Shown piece by piece: positions 16,858 to 25,708 of a stretch of 51,758 bases of DNA; position 1 is the first letter of the stretch; every line of letters begins with the position of its first letter. The notes under the pieces were generated by a model, which was not told the DNA's origin, made no database searches, and saw only the letters and a program-made list of their open reading frames with translations. This DNA is from Natrialba chahannaoensis JCM 10990 (GTDB lineage Archaea > Halobacteriota > Halobacteria > Halobacteriales > Natrialbaceae), in assembly GCF_000337135.1 (NCBI RefSeq), contig NZ_AOIN01000069.1, positions 21,003-72,760 on the forward strand, given 5' to 3'. Position numbers and translations under genes: made by a program.

Positions 16858-17952
16858 ATGAAGATTTCATATATATCAAATTCCACAATACCATCGAGAA
16901 CAGCGAATTCAGTACATGTAATGAAAATGTGTGAAGCCTTCTCTAAATTAGGCCATAGTGTCACACTATATTCATCGCCAGGAACTGATAAAGACCCTTT
17001 TGAATATTATAATATAGAACACAGATTCAAACTCCAATATTGCAGCCGACCAAACTATGGAAGGTTAGGTAATTTGCTCTACGCACGCAATGTGTGCAAT
17101 AATCTAATAGAGTCAGATGTTATATATTCTCGATACATCTATCCAATGGCAATCTTGCAGAATACAGGTAGTAAACTAATTTATGAAGCACACCAACCCC
17201 CAGGGCATTTGTTTGGGAAATCAGTCGAAAAATACACATACGGGAAGGAGTCATTCGAAGTGCTAGTCACGATATCAAATAGTCTGAAGAACTACTATAC
17301 TACTGAGTTTGGCTATGATGATACAGATAAAATAATTACTTTGCATGACGCTGCAGACCCTATTGATGAATCCGTTGAGAAAACCTCATTAGATCGTGCG
17401 ACAAGTTTGCATAGATTACAAATTGGATATGTAGGTTCAACAAGTAAAGGAAAAGGAGTTGGGTTTATACTCACACTAGCCAAACATGTTAAAGACCACC
17501 AGTTCCATATAGTGGGGGGGAGCACGAAAGAAGTTGAATCTATGTATGGAGACATTCCTTCAAATGTGGCGTGCCATGGATACGTCCCCAATTCAGAAAC
17601 CGGAAGATATATCAAAAGTTTTGATATATTATTAGCACCATATAGGGAAAAAGTGACCCCAGCGAACAGCGATCAGGATTTATCTAGATATATGTCTCCA
17701 TTAAAGATTTTTGAATATATGAGTTCTGGTAATCCGATGATCTGTTCAGACCTGCCTGTTTTGAGAGAGGTATTAACTCATGGAGAAAATTGTTACCTAG
17801 CTGATTGCGGTGATGTACACGAATGGGAACAAGTAATCCGTACATTGGAAAATAGAAATATACGAGTAGAAATTGGGAATCAGGCTTACGAAACATTTGT
17901 AAATCACCATACATGGGAAAGAAGAGCACAGGAATTACTTAATTATCTATGA
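16858..17952 (+). CDS. Glycosyltransferase family 4 (GT-B fold)
   Basis: This 364-residue protein has a GT-B architecture. The N-terminal half starts KISYISNSTIPSRTANSVHV and contains the HVMKMCEAFSKLGHSV helix seen in GT4 enzymes that act on lipid-linked or nucleotide sugars. The C-terminal half has QIGYVGSTSKGKGVGF and the donor-site stretch KIFEYMSSGNPMICSDLP. It transfers a sugar from an activated donor, probably at the cytoplasmic face of the membrane, during assembly of the surface glycan. It overlaps the next gene by four bases (ATGA). Donor and acceptor cannot be deduced. Confidence 0.85.
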   Translation: MKISYISNSTIPSRTANSVHVMKMCEAFSKLGHSVTLYSSPGTDKDPFEYYNIEHRFKLQYCSRPNYGRLGNLLYARNVCNNLIESDVIYSRYIYPMAILQNTGSKLIYEAHQPPGHLFGKSVEKYTYGKESFEVLVTISNSLKNYYTTEFGYDDTDKIITLHDAADPIDESVEKTSLDRATSLHRLQIGYVGSTSKGKGVGFILTLAKHVKDHQFHIVGGSTKEVESMYGDIPSNVACHGYVPNSETGRYIKSFDILLAPYREKVTPANSDQDLSRYMSPLKIFEYMSSGNPMICSDLPVLREVLTHGENCYLADCGDVHEWEQVIRTLENRNIRVEIGNQAYETFVNHHTWERRAQELLNYL

Positions 17953-19160
17953 GCACACGTGCAAATACTAAGCTATTGTCGGTTGTGAAACACGGCCTGT
18001 TTTATCTATTAATAGGAGTTATTTTATTCTTATCAACATACTCTTTGCCAGTCGAAAGCTACAACCCCACCAATACTGCATATAGTGTATACTCCCATTT
18101 CATATTATTATTTACCACAATTATAATAGGAGTGTACTACCTCCATAACAATGCCGTGTTAGAACTCAACTTTACACTATTCATTTTTGGGGCAACGATA
18201 TCGTTTGCTGCCATCTCATCCACTATTTATTATCATCATATCAGATTTGTGTCCACAATTCTCATTTGGAACCTTCTTTTATTCACTACTATTCTACTAA
18301 TCGGTCTCTTACTGGATAAGCAAAAAATACCCAGAATGTGCGTGAGGTTTTTATTCTTATTTTCCTTATTTTCGTTGGTAATTTCATTGCTGTCTATGGT
18401 CCACCCACTGCAATGGGGGTGGATTGAAATAACCTACAATAGTGAATACCCACGTATAGCAGGATGGTTTGTAAATCCAAATTACTTGGCTCCCGTACTA
18501 GCTGTCGGCTTCTTAACTACAGTCCATTATTATGAGAAATATAACCATATCTACATCTATCCTAGTGCACTATTTATGATTGGAATGTTATTTACGGGTA
18601 GTCGGGGAGTCACTATTGCTGTAATTGTTGCAATACTCGTCTATTTTTCACTTGATCGTGATATAAGCATAGGGCGGATAGGATTATACTCTATAGCAGG
18701 GGTAATTATACTTGGGATATGCGTTCTTCTGTTTCAGCACACTACCAATGTTTTTCATCGGGAGACACCATTCGCTCGCTTGGAGATCTGGGCCGAGGGT
18801 TTCACAGTTCTTGCTAGTTCTTCCCCGTTTGAATTGCTACTAGGGAATGGACACCGATATTTTATCACTGAAGTCGGAGAATCCCCTCACAATGGTTATA
18901 TACGGTTTTTGATCGACTATGGAATAGTGTTTTTAGTGCTATACTCTATATTGGTATATTATCTAGGCAGGTATCTCTATTTCTCACGTGAAGTAGACTC
19001 GTCATTTTGGTTATCAGTATTGGTGTTTTTATTAGTTCGAGATATGACTGATCAAGCAATATTCCATATTCGATTCGAAAGTTTTGTATTCATGTTAGTA
19101 GTGCTGGTATGTCATATTTGGCTCACCTCTAATTGGAACAGCAATCAAACTATAGACTGA
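17949..19160 (+). CDS. O-antigen polymerase/ligase-like membrane protein
   Basis: This 403-residue protein is almost entirely hydrophobic, with about 10-12 membrane helices. A longer loop after the middle contains the region ETPFARLEIWAEGF followed by ELLLGNGHRYF and GESPHNGYIRFLIDYG. The pattern GNG...SPHNGYI in a large periplasm-facing loop is the signature of the Wzy/WaaL family, whose conserved loop His takes part in glycan transfer. It could polymerise or ligate the flipped oligosaccharide. It is translationally coupled to the preceding glycosyltransferase and ends the plus-strand operon; the next gene converges on it. Confidence 0.75.
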   Translation: MSTRANTKLLSVVKHGLFYLLIGVILFLSTYSLPVESYNPTNTAYSVYSHFILLFTTIIIGVYYLHNNAVLELNFTLFIFGATISFAAISSTIYYHHIRFVSTILIWNLLLFTTILLIGLLLDKQKIPRMCVRFLFLFSLFSLVISLLSMVHPLQWGWIEITYNSEYPRIAGWFVNPNYLAPVLAVGFLTTVHYYEKYNHIYIYPSALFMIGMLFTGSRGVTIAVIVAILVYFSLDRDISIGRIGLYSIAGVIILGICVLLFQHTTNVFHRETPFARLEIWAEGFTVLASSSPFELLLGNGHRYFITEVGESPHNGYIRFLIDYGIVFLVLYSILVYYLGRYLYFSREVDSSFWLSVLVFLLVRDMTDQAIFHIRFESFVFMLVVLVCHIWLTSNWNSNQTID

Positions 19161-19184
19161 ACTACTTACTATAGACAGTGGTAT

Positions 19185-20276
19185 CTATTTGAGTCTCTGA
19201 TACAACTGTTGATATTTCTGAGACATACGAGATGCGCTGAGATTATTTGTTGCGGCTTCTCTGGAATTTCTGCAATTCATATTATTAAGGGAATCAAGCT
19301 TCCCGGAAAGATCCTCGTGGTCATATAGTTTGAACGTTCTCCCACAATTGTCATACTGTAGAATCTCATTATGTGGATTAATATTAGATAGACACACTAC
19401 TAGCCCAGATGCAAGCGCCTCCATCACAGAGTTTGGAAGACCCTCGGACTTTGACGCCGAGACAAAGTAATCACTGGCCTGTAAGTAGTCGTCAACATTC
19501 TCAACCCATCCCTCGAAGAAAACACGACTCTCATCTTCGACGGCGTTCTCACACTCGTCTCGGAGCGGACCATCACCTAACATCACCAGGTAACCCCGAT
19601 CACTCAATTCACTCTCGAAAAAACCGCGGACAACAGTCACGGGATCTTTCCGTTCGATAAGAGATCCTACTGAGATCACAATCGGTCCATCGTCTGGCAA
19701 ACCAAGCTCCTCCCGCCGAGCAGATTGTTCCGAATCAGAGGCAGGAGTGTATGCAGTCGTATCAACTCCGTTCTGAATCGGAACAGCGTCGATACCACGT
19801 TCCGCCACCTTTGCAGCGATCGTTTCGGAACAAGCGACCGGGTACTGGAGTCGTTTTAGAATGTTTGTGTGAACGGCTGCCATCGCAAGACCCTGGGCTG
19901 TTCCATATTTTGCTGGATAGTCATCATACGCATCGTTCCGAATTGTCGCGACATGCGAGTACCCAGAGAGAAAGATCGTCGCAAGTGTGTCTGCTCGAAT
20001 TCCCTGCGTATGAATCACGTCGGGATCGTAATTGTCGACTGCATTTCGAAGCTGATACGGACCAGTCAAGCCACCTTTGACCCGAGAAAGCCCCAGTGTC
20101 TCGTACTCAACATCCAACTCGAGAAACCGTTCGAGCTCGGAGTCTGAAGGCTCGGGTGACAATGTTAGCACTCGCGCATTGAACTCGTCGTCAAGATTTT
20201 TGAGTAAATAGTATAGCTGATTCGTCGGTCCACTCTGTCGGAGTGTCGAAACGATGTAGAGGAGATCGATGGCCAT
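19185..20276 (-). CDS. Glycosyltransferase family 4
   Basis: This 363-residue GT-B protein starts DLLYIVSTLRQSGPTNQLYY, the glycine- or serine-rich donor/acceptor loop of GT4 enzymes. It has VIHTQGIRADTLA in the N-domain, and in the C-domain VISVGSLIERKDPVTVVRGF, then VMLGDGPLRDECE, and the donor motif SKSEGLPNSVMEALASGL (E-x7-E). These are all features of retaining GT4 glycosyltransferases. It sits alone on the minus strand between the operon on its right-hand strand and the divergent propeller gene. Its GC content is intermediate between the AT-rich block and the chromosome, so it may have a different origin from its neighbours. Confidence 0.88.
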   Translation of the reverse strand: MAIDLLYIVSTLRQSGPTNQLYYLLKNLDDEFNARVLTLSPEPSDSELERFLELDVEYETLGLSRVKGGLTGPYQLRNAVDNYDPDVIHTQGIRADTLATIFLSGYSHVATIRNDAYDDYPAKYGTAQGLAMAAVHTNILKRLQYPVACSETIAAKVAERGIDAVPIQNGVDTTAYTPASDSEQSARREELGLPDDGPIVISVGSLIERKDPVTVVRGFFESELSDRGYLVMLGDGPLRDECENAVEDESRVFFEGWVENVDDYLQASDYFVSASKSEGLPNSVMEALASGLVVCLSNINPHNEILQYDNCGRTFKLYDHEDLSGKLDSLNNMNCRNSREAATNNLSASRMSQKYQQLYQRLK

Positions 20277-20380
20277 ACGCGTATCTGTACCTATTGCGGC
20301 TAATAGATAATGGAATCGTCAGATGAAGGCCGGTTCGAAAATGACTATTGGGCTGGCCGAACTGGTGTTCACGTACCCGG

Positions 20381-21652
20381 ATGAGTTTCAATCCACTTGA
20401 ACGAAAGATTGCCGAAGCCCTCAACCGCTTTCCAGTGCTGAAACAGACGACCAAAGCACTCTACCAGCGAACGAACTATTTCGTTTTCGGCAATCGTGAT
20501 TTCACTTCTGGTGTCCACACGGAAACCGAACTCCTCACCCCTGCAGAGTATGTTGAAGTGACCTCTTTCTCCGGGCCAGAGTTCTTTGGATACTTCGATA
20601 CCACACCGTGGAATCGAAACGGCGACTCGTTGATCTATCACCGTCCGACAACAGAACCTGGCGTATCAATCCAGTTGTATCAAAACGGCCGCTCACAATC
20701 TATCGCAACCTCTGCGGCGTGGAACTACCAGCAAGGGTGTAGAACGAGATGGCACCCAACAGAAACTGACCATGTCGTATACAACGATATTCTAGACGGC
20801 TCTCTCGCCGCGACAGTCGTTGATACGACCGGAACCACGATACAAACGTACGATCGACCGCTGCAGGCGATGGCACCGACAGGACAGGAATTCATCTCAC
20901 TCAATTACCATCGCCTCGACCGGAACCGACCCGACTATGGATACGGAATAGACGATGAAACGAAAATCGCCCAACCAACTGATGATGGACTCTGGAAAGT
21001 AGAGACAGAGACCAATACAGCCGAACTATTGATCTCGCTCGCGGAGCTCATCGATAACGAGGTTGCACAAGAAGATCACTATCTAAATCACGTCCTCTAC
21101 AATCCAGCGGGAGACCGGTTTGTTTTCCTCCACCGATGGCGAGGACCACAGGGTCGCGTCTCCAGACTGTACGTCTCTGACCGAGACGGAAATTACCGGT
21201 TGCTCATGGACGACGATGTTGTCTCCCACTACTGCTGGCTCGACGAGACGCAGGTGCTCGTCTGGGGTCGTTCCAAGCAGCATGGAGATGGGTACCACAA
21301 AATCGATGTCGAGACTGGTGAACAACAATTTGTTCACCCATTGGATGGATACGGCGATGGCCACCCGTCAGTATCACCGAACGGCCGCTGGGTTGTCACA
21401 GATACGTATCCCGATCGCGGTCGTCGTCGGCATTTGCTCCTCTTTGACCAACACACAGACACAGTGACCGAACTTGGTCAGTTCTTCTCACCGTTTGGCT
21501 ACGAAGGTGAAAATCGCTGTGACCTCCATCCACGTTGGAGCCCCGACGGGACTAAAATATCGATAGACTCCGCGCACGATGGGACGCGGAGAAGTTATAT
21601 TCTCGATGTCTCTGCACTAGTGTCCGATTCGTCGCGAAGAAACGTCCGATAA
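20381..21652 (+). CDS. TolB/WD40-like beta-propeller protein in the glycan locus
   Basis: This is a 423-residue protein. Repeats of the TolB type recur along it: RFVFLHRWRGPQGRVSRLYV, VSHYCWLDETQVLVWGR, HPSVSPNGRWVVTDTYPD and LHPRWSPDGTKISIDSAHDG. These are the S-P-D/N-G repeats of six-bladed propellers. Members often bind or cleave oligosaccharides (oligogalacturonate-lyase-like) or serve as scaffolds. No signal peptide is seen, so a cytoplasmic role in glycan handling is inferred. The start is the ATG at 20381; a TTG further upstream is unlikely. Its 3' end overlaps the convergent glycosyltransferase gene by 58 bases. Confidence 0.75.
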   Translation: MSFNPLERKIAEALNRFPVLKQTTKALYQRTNYFVFGNRDFTSGVHTETELLTPAEYVEVTSFSGPEFFGYFDTTPWNRNGDSLIYHRPTTEPGVSIQLYQNGRSQSIATSAAWNYQQGCRTRWHPTETDHVVYNDILDGSLAATVVDTTGTTIQTYDRPLQAMAPTGQEFISLNYHRLDRNRPDYGYGIDDETKIAQPTDDGLWKVETETNTAELLISLAELIDNEVAQEDHYLNHVLYNPAGDRFVFLHRWRGPQGRVSRLYVSDRDGNYRLLMDDDVVSHYCWLDETQVLVWGRSKQHGDGYHKIDVETGEQQFVHPLDGYGDGHPSVSPNGRWVVTDTYPDRGRRRHLLLFDQHTDTVTELGQFFSPFGYEGENRCDLHPRWSPDGTKISIDSAHDGTRRSYILDVSALVSDSSRRNVR

Positions 21653-22452
21653 ATCCACCCTCGGACGTTATTCGGGAGTAGGCGAACGGGTATTCGGATT
21701 GCGACATTCCGTAGAAATTCGAACCACGAGATGGCACCCATTCTGAGGAATTCGCGTTGTAATTGAACTTCGAGTCGAGCATACGAGACGCCTCCTCTTC
21801 GCTCGTAGAGCCCGTCACCAGCTCGGCACTTGACGAGCACTGCAGGAATGTTCTCGATCGTGTATCCCTGAGAGAGCATTCGCATCCAGAGTTCGTAATC
21901 CTGCATCGAGCGATAGGGTCGATAGTTTCCCGCCTCTAACACGGACGAACGCCGAAACATGACGCTAGGGTGGTTTGTCGGCGACCGGAATCTAGCCATC
22001 CGAGCAACGGATTCTGAATCAGATGGGACTTCTCTCACGTTGTCAATAGCATCAGGTTGATCTCGAAATTCACCAACGTAACTCCCAACGACATCAACGT
22101 CAGGGTTCTCAAGTAGATAGGAGATTTGTGCCTCAAAGCGCTCTGGCTTCGAAATGTCGTCGGCATCCATCCGAGCGACGAACTCATAAGAACATGCTTC
22201 AAGCCCCGCCCGAAGTGCAGCACCGAGGCCTTGGTTAGATTCTAGTCTAACGAGAGTAAAGACCTCAGGATGCGAAGTTCTGAAACGCTCAATAACGTTC
22301 TCTAATTCAGTGGTCAGGGGGCCATCAGCAACGAGGACGATCTCTGAGGGGACTTCCATTTGATCGAGAACGCTATCAAGAGCGATAGTCAAATGATCTG
22401 GGTCGTCGTTCTCGTAGACGCTAATGAGCACCGAGAATTGACGTGTAGCCAT
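21595..22452 (-). CDS. Glycosyltransferase family 2 (GT-A fold)
   Basis: This 285-residue protein has the GT2 order of motifs: FSVLISVYENDDPDHL at the start, SEIVLVADGP, then ARMDADDISKPERF, which carries the DxD metal/donor site, and YELWMRMLSQGY, which corresponds to the ED/catalytic-base region. A C-terminal amphipathic tail follows. It inverts the sugar linkage and probably works on a lipid-linked acceptor in the same surface-glycan pathway. ATG 22452 is chosen because the sequence before it is not protein-like. The last 19 codons share DNA with the end of the propeller gene on the other strand. Confidence 0.9.
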   Translation of the reverse strand: MATRQFSVLISVYENDDPDHLTIALDSVLDQMEVPSEIVLVADGPLTTELENVIERFRTSHPEVFTLVRLESNQGLGAALRAGLEACSYEFVARMDADDISKPERFEAQISYLLENPDVDVVGSYVGEFRDQPDAIDNVREVPSDSESVARMARFRSPTNHPSVMFRRSSVLEAGNYRPYRSMQDYELWMRMLSQGYTIENIPAVLVKCRAGDGLYERRGGVSYARLEVQLQREFLRMGAISWFEFLRNVAIRIPVRLLPNNVRGWIYRTFLRDESDTSAETSRI

Positions 22453-22862
22453 CTTATGAGTTAAGAAGAGGTATGTTGAAATCGTCCGTGGATTGTACAC
22501 CGTCGATGGAATACTGAGTCATCGTAATTGGAACCACCACATTGTTCGCACTGATCGAATATTCACAGATTTATACTGCCATCGCTAATGAGTTCCCCTT
22601 CGAATCAATGACTGAGGCCTATCCGTAACGGACTAGACAGAACGAAGATGCAGAGGCAGAGGAACTGTTCGGCTATATCCGTTTACCTGGTCAGGACACC
22701 CGACACGAAATTCCTTCGTTGTCTCGAATGATAGATGTCTTCCCTGACTAGTACACTCTATGACGATTCGTATGTAGTAGGTTACTGAAAAAGAGTGTAC
22801 AGGATAGACATTGTTCTTGCTGTTGCGAAGAGGTTTTGATATCTAGTCAACACCGTACTGGT
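22453..22862. other. Intergenic spacer with a possible coding relic
   Basis: This 410-base gap lies between the divergent GT2 and methyltransferase genes and should contain both promoters. A plus-strand frame near 22625-22750 reads protein-like (EDAEAEELFGYIRLPGQDTR) but has no start and a premature end, and I do not recognise it. It may be another remnant in this insertion-prone block. Confidence 0.35.
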
Positions 22863-23648
22863 ATGACTCATGACCGTGATTGTCCCTTGTGCAGGTCAAC
22901 AAGCAAAACGGCAGCCAAACAGTACGAGGGATCAGCAATTGGAACATGTGACCGATGCGGGTTTTTATATGTACTAAATCCTGAATCGGACACTGCATCA
23001 GAGTCACAGACAGAAATAGACCAAGCTAGACACACTACAATCCCAGCACCTCGACGGAGGCATTACTATATATCGAACTTGATTGAGCAAACAGTTGGTA
23101 AAGGGGCAGAGGTACTAGAGGTTGGTTCTGGATATGGTGGTCTAGGGAAACTACTAGAGAAGAATCAACACACGTATCTCGGTTTTGAACCGAGTGATAT
23201 ACGGTCAAAGATAGCGTCTGAAGGAGGGTTAGATGTTATAGATTCGATATTCGATCCGTCGAAAGTTGACCAGTCTTTCGATGCGATCGTGATCGACAAT
23301 GTTCTTGAACATGTTCTAAATCCGACTGAGTTGATCACGGATGCCGCAGAGGTAGTTAGTGACGAAGGAATTGTGATTGTCATTGTTCCGTCTCGATATG
23401 ACCTTCGACGTCTTCACCCGGGCTGGAACGACGACAATTTCTGGATTCCAGCTGCGCACATCAACTTTTTCAGACCAACAGATCTGAGAAGGGTATATTC
23501 GAAAGCAGGTCTTCGAATGATCCCGTTCCCGTGCTCTTCGATCGAAGGGAAACAGTCAAAAGATGTCTTATTTAAAGCAAAGTCCTTGATCGATTCGACA
23601 GGATACTACCCACTCTCGCTATACACATATGGTACGAAAGCACGTTGA
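22863..23648 (+). CDS. Class I SAM-dependent methyltransferase with N-terminal zinc motif
   Basis: This 261-residue protein starts with a zinc-ribbon-like pair, CPLC and CDRCGFLYV, and continues with the SAM-binding glycine motif VLEVGSGYGGLGK. Downstream are FDAIVIDNVLEHVLNP (motif IV with the acidic residue) and VIVIVPSRYDLRR. This arrangement is that of sugar or lipid O/C-methyltransferases in polysaccharide loci. A role in methylating a sugar of the surface glycan is inferred from the neighbours. The ATG at 22863 is used. It is more AT-rich than core genes, which agrees with membership of the imported block. Confidence 0.85.
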   Translation: MTHDRDCPLCRSTSKTAAKQYEGSAIGTCDRCGFLYVLNPESDTASESQTEIDQARHTTIPAPRRRHYYISNLIEQTVGKGAEVLEVGSGYGGLGKLLEKNQHTYLGFEPSDIRSKIASEGGLDVIDSIFDPSKVDQSFDAIVIDNVLEHVLNPTELITDAAEVVSDEGIVIVIVPSRYDLRRLHPGWNDDNFWIPAAHINFFRPTDLRRVYSKAGLRMIPFPCSSIEGKQSKDVLFKAKSLIDSTGYYPLSLYTYGTKAR

Positions 23649-23724
23649 TTTTTGACATCCATAGATCCCAGTCAGAAGGAAAGATCATGCTTTCATGGAG
23701 TGATAGCCACGTTCTCGGCTTGAG

Positions 23725-23898
23725 TTAGAAAGCAGCACGACCGGAAAGATTAGGATCCATTCGAACCGTGACGACCGTCACGTCGTGTCCCATCGCGGCC
23801 TGGTCTCGACTCATCGCGTGGACGTGATACGGTCCGCCGCCTTTCGCGTCGGGATAGATCTTCTGTGCGACCCGTAGAATCCGCATTGGTACTCGCAT
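23725..23898 (-). pseudogene. 5' fragment of a GT4 glycosyltransferase
   Basis: The first 57 codons match the start of a GT4 enzyme: RILRVAQKIYPDAKGGGPYH and AMSRDQAAMGHDVTVVTV. The frame then ends at a stop instead of running on for about 300 codons. The rest of the gene is absent in this direction. Starts at 23898 or 23886 are both possible. It shows that a further glycosyltransferase once stood at this edge of the island. Confidence 0.7.
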
Positions 23899-24190
23899 AC
23901 GTGAGTCGCATGTTATGTTATTCGGTTCGAAACGGGGACAACCGGGACCATCCAGTCGCAAGCTCAAAGTCGAACTCGGTCACAGGCTGGCCATGCGTGA
24001 GCTGTGGACCTGTTCCGGTTGTTCACTTGGAGAGTCTCCGGTCTCCCGGTACGAATGTAGAGGAAGCCTAGCGAACGGTGAACAGTACGGTTGCTTGCGA
24101 TGGTTACATAGCGACAGCCTTGCGTGACCAACAAGCTGTTTCGAAGACATCGTCAGAAAACTTATTATGGAATTCACCGGGATATTACCT

Positions 24191-24643
24191 ATGAAACGCA
24201 GGAACTTTGCGTATGGCTGTGGATTGTTAGCTGTCCCGAATGTGCTCTCAGGGCGCTCAGTAGACCAAATCACACAGGAAGGGGAGGATCATACTGAGAC
24301 AGAAAAGACTGAGACCACACACATTATTGTTAACGAGAGTTCAGGAACGATCGAGGGTGAAATCTCTTTCAAGCGCTCTGAAGATAGTCCCGAAGACGCT
24401 GAAGAATTTGTAGTCGATGCTGAAGCAACTGAACGCATTTCAGCGAACGTCTCAGCGGAAAGAGAGTACCAAATGACTATCGATGGAGAAATAATTTCGA
24501 CAGAAACAACGTTCACGGGCTCGGAAGCTGAAGCCACAACAAAAGTTCCCTTCAAAAGAACGCAGTCAATTGCCGCTGCTGCTGAACCGGTATTCGTGGT
24601 CGTCACCCATGAGTCGGTAACTATTGGGCGCGTTCAGGATTGA
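24191..24643 (+). CDS. Putative secreted haloarchaeal protein, function unknown
   Basis: This is a 150-residue protein. The N-terminus MKRRNFAYGCGLLAVPNVLS carries twin arginines before a hydrophobic stretch, consistent with a short Tat signal, the main export route in haloarchaea. The mature part is acidic, rich in Thr, Glu and Ser and predicted mainly beta (TTHIIVNESSGTIEGEISFK), with no recognised domain. ATG 24191 is preferred to ATG 24167 because it puts the signal first. An AT-rich element about 30 bases upstream could be its TATA box. It stands alone between the glycan block and the DUF4157 region. Confidence 0.55.
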   Translation: MKRRNFAYGCGLLAVPNVLSGRSVDQITQEGEDHTETEKTETTHIIVNESSGTIEGEISFKRSEDSPEDAEEFVVDAEATERISANVSAEREYQMTIDGEIISTETTFTGSEAEATTKVPFKRTQSIAAAAEPVFVVVTHESVTIGRVQD

Positions 24644-24763
24644 CGACCGTGATTTGTACCGATTCTCGCAAAGGTGCGTCAATATGAGGCACCAGGAAAC
24701 CGAGAACCATGTTTTGGACGGCAGGTTGAGTACGGATTTGGGCCGAGACTGGTCCGGCAGTAG

Positions 24764-25702
24764 TCACCGTTCCAGCGCACTAAGATCGGGGAGACGATAG
24801 GAATCGACTGATGAATCGGTGTAATGAACAGGTTCGTACTGTTCAAGGTGCTCGTTTCGAACGGTTTGACGGAATGTTCCAGTACCAAGAATCTTGACAG
24901 ACTCGGGTGGTTCAAGTCCCATCTGAAGATAACAGTCCCGTGTCTGGCACAGGAGGTGATGGACGACAAGCATCTGAAACCCTTCGACAGGGAGATACGC
25001 TTCCCAAGGCGCGTCGATGGGAGACAGTTCTAACCGGGCGTCAGGCGCACCCATATCGGATCGTCTGGGATCACGTTTCTCGTCTCCGGTACGTGTCTGG
25101 TAGAGCACACCGAGGTCAGAAACATCGGCAATTGTGAAGCTCTCAGCATTGACTCCAGACTGTTCGAGCGCTTCCCTAATGGCTTGAGTTACCTTTGCCC
25201 GATCATGGCTCGCCTCCAACACTGCCGCGAGAGACCGAACTACCTGCTGACCAAGGAGTGACTCCAGATCAATGTCTAAATAAACGTACTGCAGGTATGC
25301 CGTTAGTCCGTCGGCCTCCGGCGGATCGATCACTGGGTGACTATCTGCGTCAATGGTGCTTCGGAACTGCTGGTAATACGTTCCGAAATGGTGCTCGAAT
25401 GTCTCCGTTGGCAGGTCAGCGATACTAGCAGCGACAACTGCAGGGCCCTCTGGCGTCTGCCATGGCTCGAGCGTCGGATGTCCACGTTCACGGTAGACAT
25501 GATAGCGAGCAAATCGTCGAGATTGTGCAACATGAACGTTCTCTTCATCTGTTCGTTCGGACCCTTTGTCAGGGTAGGTATCTTGCTGATGTGAATAGAT
25601 GTCTCCATTACGCTCGACTTGTATATCATGCTCAATCCGATTATTATCGACGATCGTAACTCCAGTGACAAGATCGTCTTCCCCGTATATTGTTCCATCC
25701 AT
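24764..25702 (-). CDS. DUF4157-partner protein, copy 1 (function unknown)
   Basis: This 312-residue soluble protein begins six bases after the DUF4157 gene ends, so both are in one operon. It is homologous to the product at 28644-29609, which holds the same place in the second module. Shared blocks are QDTYPDKGSERTDEENVHV/RRFARYHVY near residues 40-75, FEHHFGTYYQQFRS near 105, and CQTRDCYLQMGLEPPES/ILGTG near the C-terminus. The middle differs. No signal peptide, membrane segment or known catalytic motif is seen. Because it travels with DUF4157, it may be an adaptor, chaperone or immunity protein for it; that is inference. Confidence 0.7.
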   Translation of the reverse strand: MDGTIYGEDDLVTGVTIVDNNRIEHDIQVERNGDIYSHQQDTYPDKGSERTDEENVHVAQSRRFARYHVYRERGHPTLEPWQTPEGPAVVAASIADLPTETFEHHFGTYYQQFRSTIDADSHPVIDPPEADGLTAYLQYVYLDIDLESLLGQQVVRSLAAVLEASHDRAKVTQAIREALEQSGVNAESFTIADVSDLGVLYQTRTGDEKRDPRRSDMGAPDARLELSPIDAPWEAYLPVEGFQMLVVHHLLCQTRDCYLQMGLEPPESVKILGTGTFRQTVRNEHLEQYEPVHYTDSSVDSYRLPDLSALER

Positions 25703-25708
25703 AGCTAA

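Noticed and set aside
23993-24127. Short Cys-containing frame (WTCSGCS ... YECRGS) that could be a zinc-finger protein
   Set aside because: Only 44 codons, irregular Cys spacing, no ribosome site, and located in degenerate DNA next to a truncated gene.
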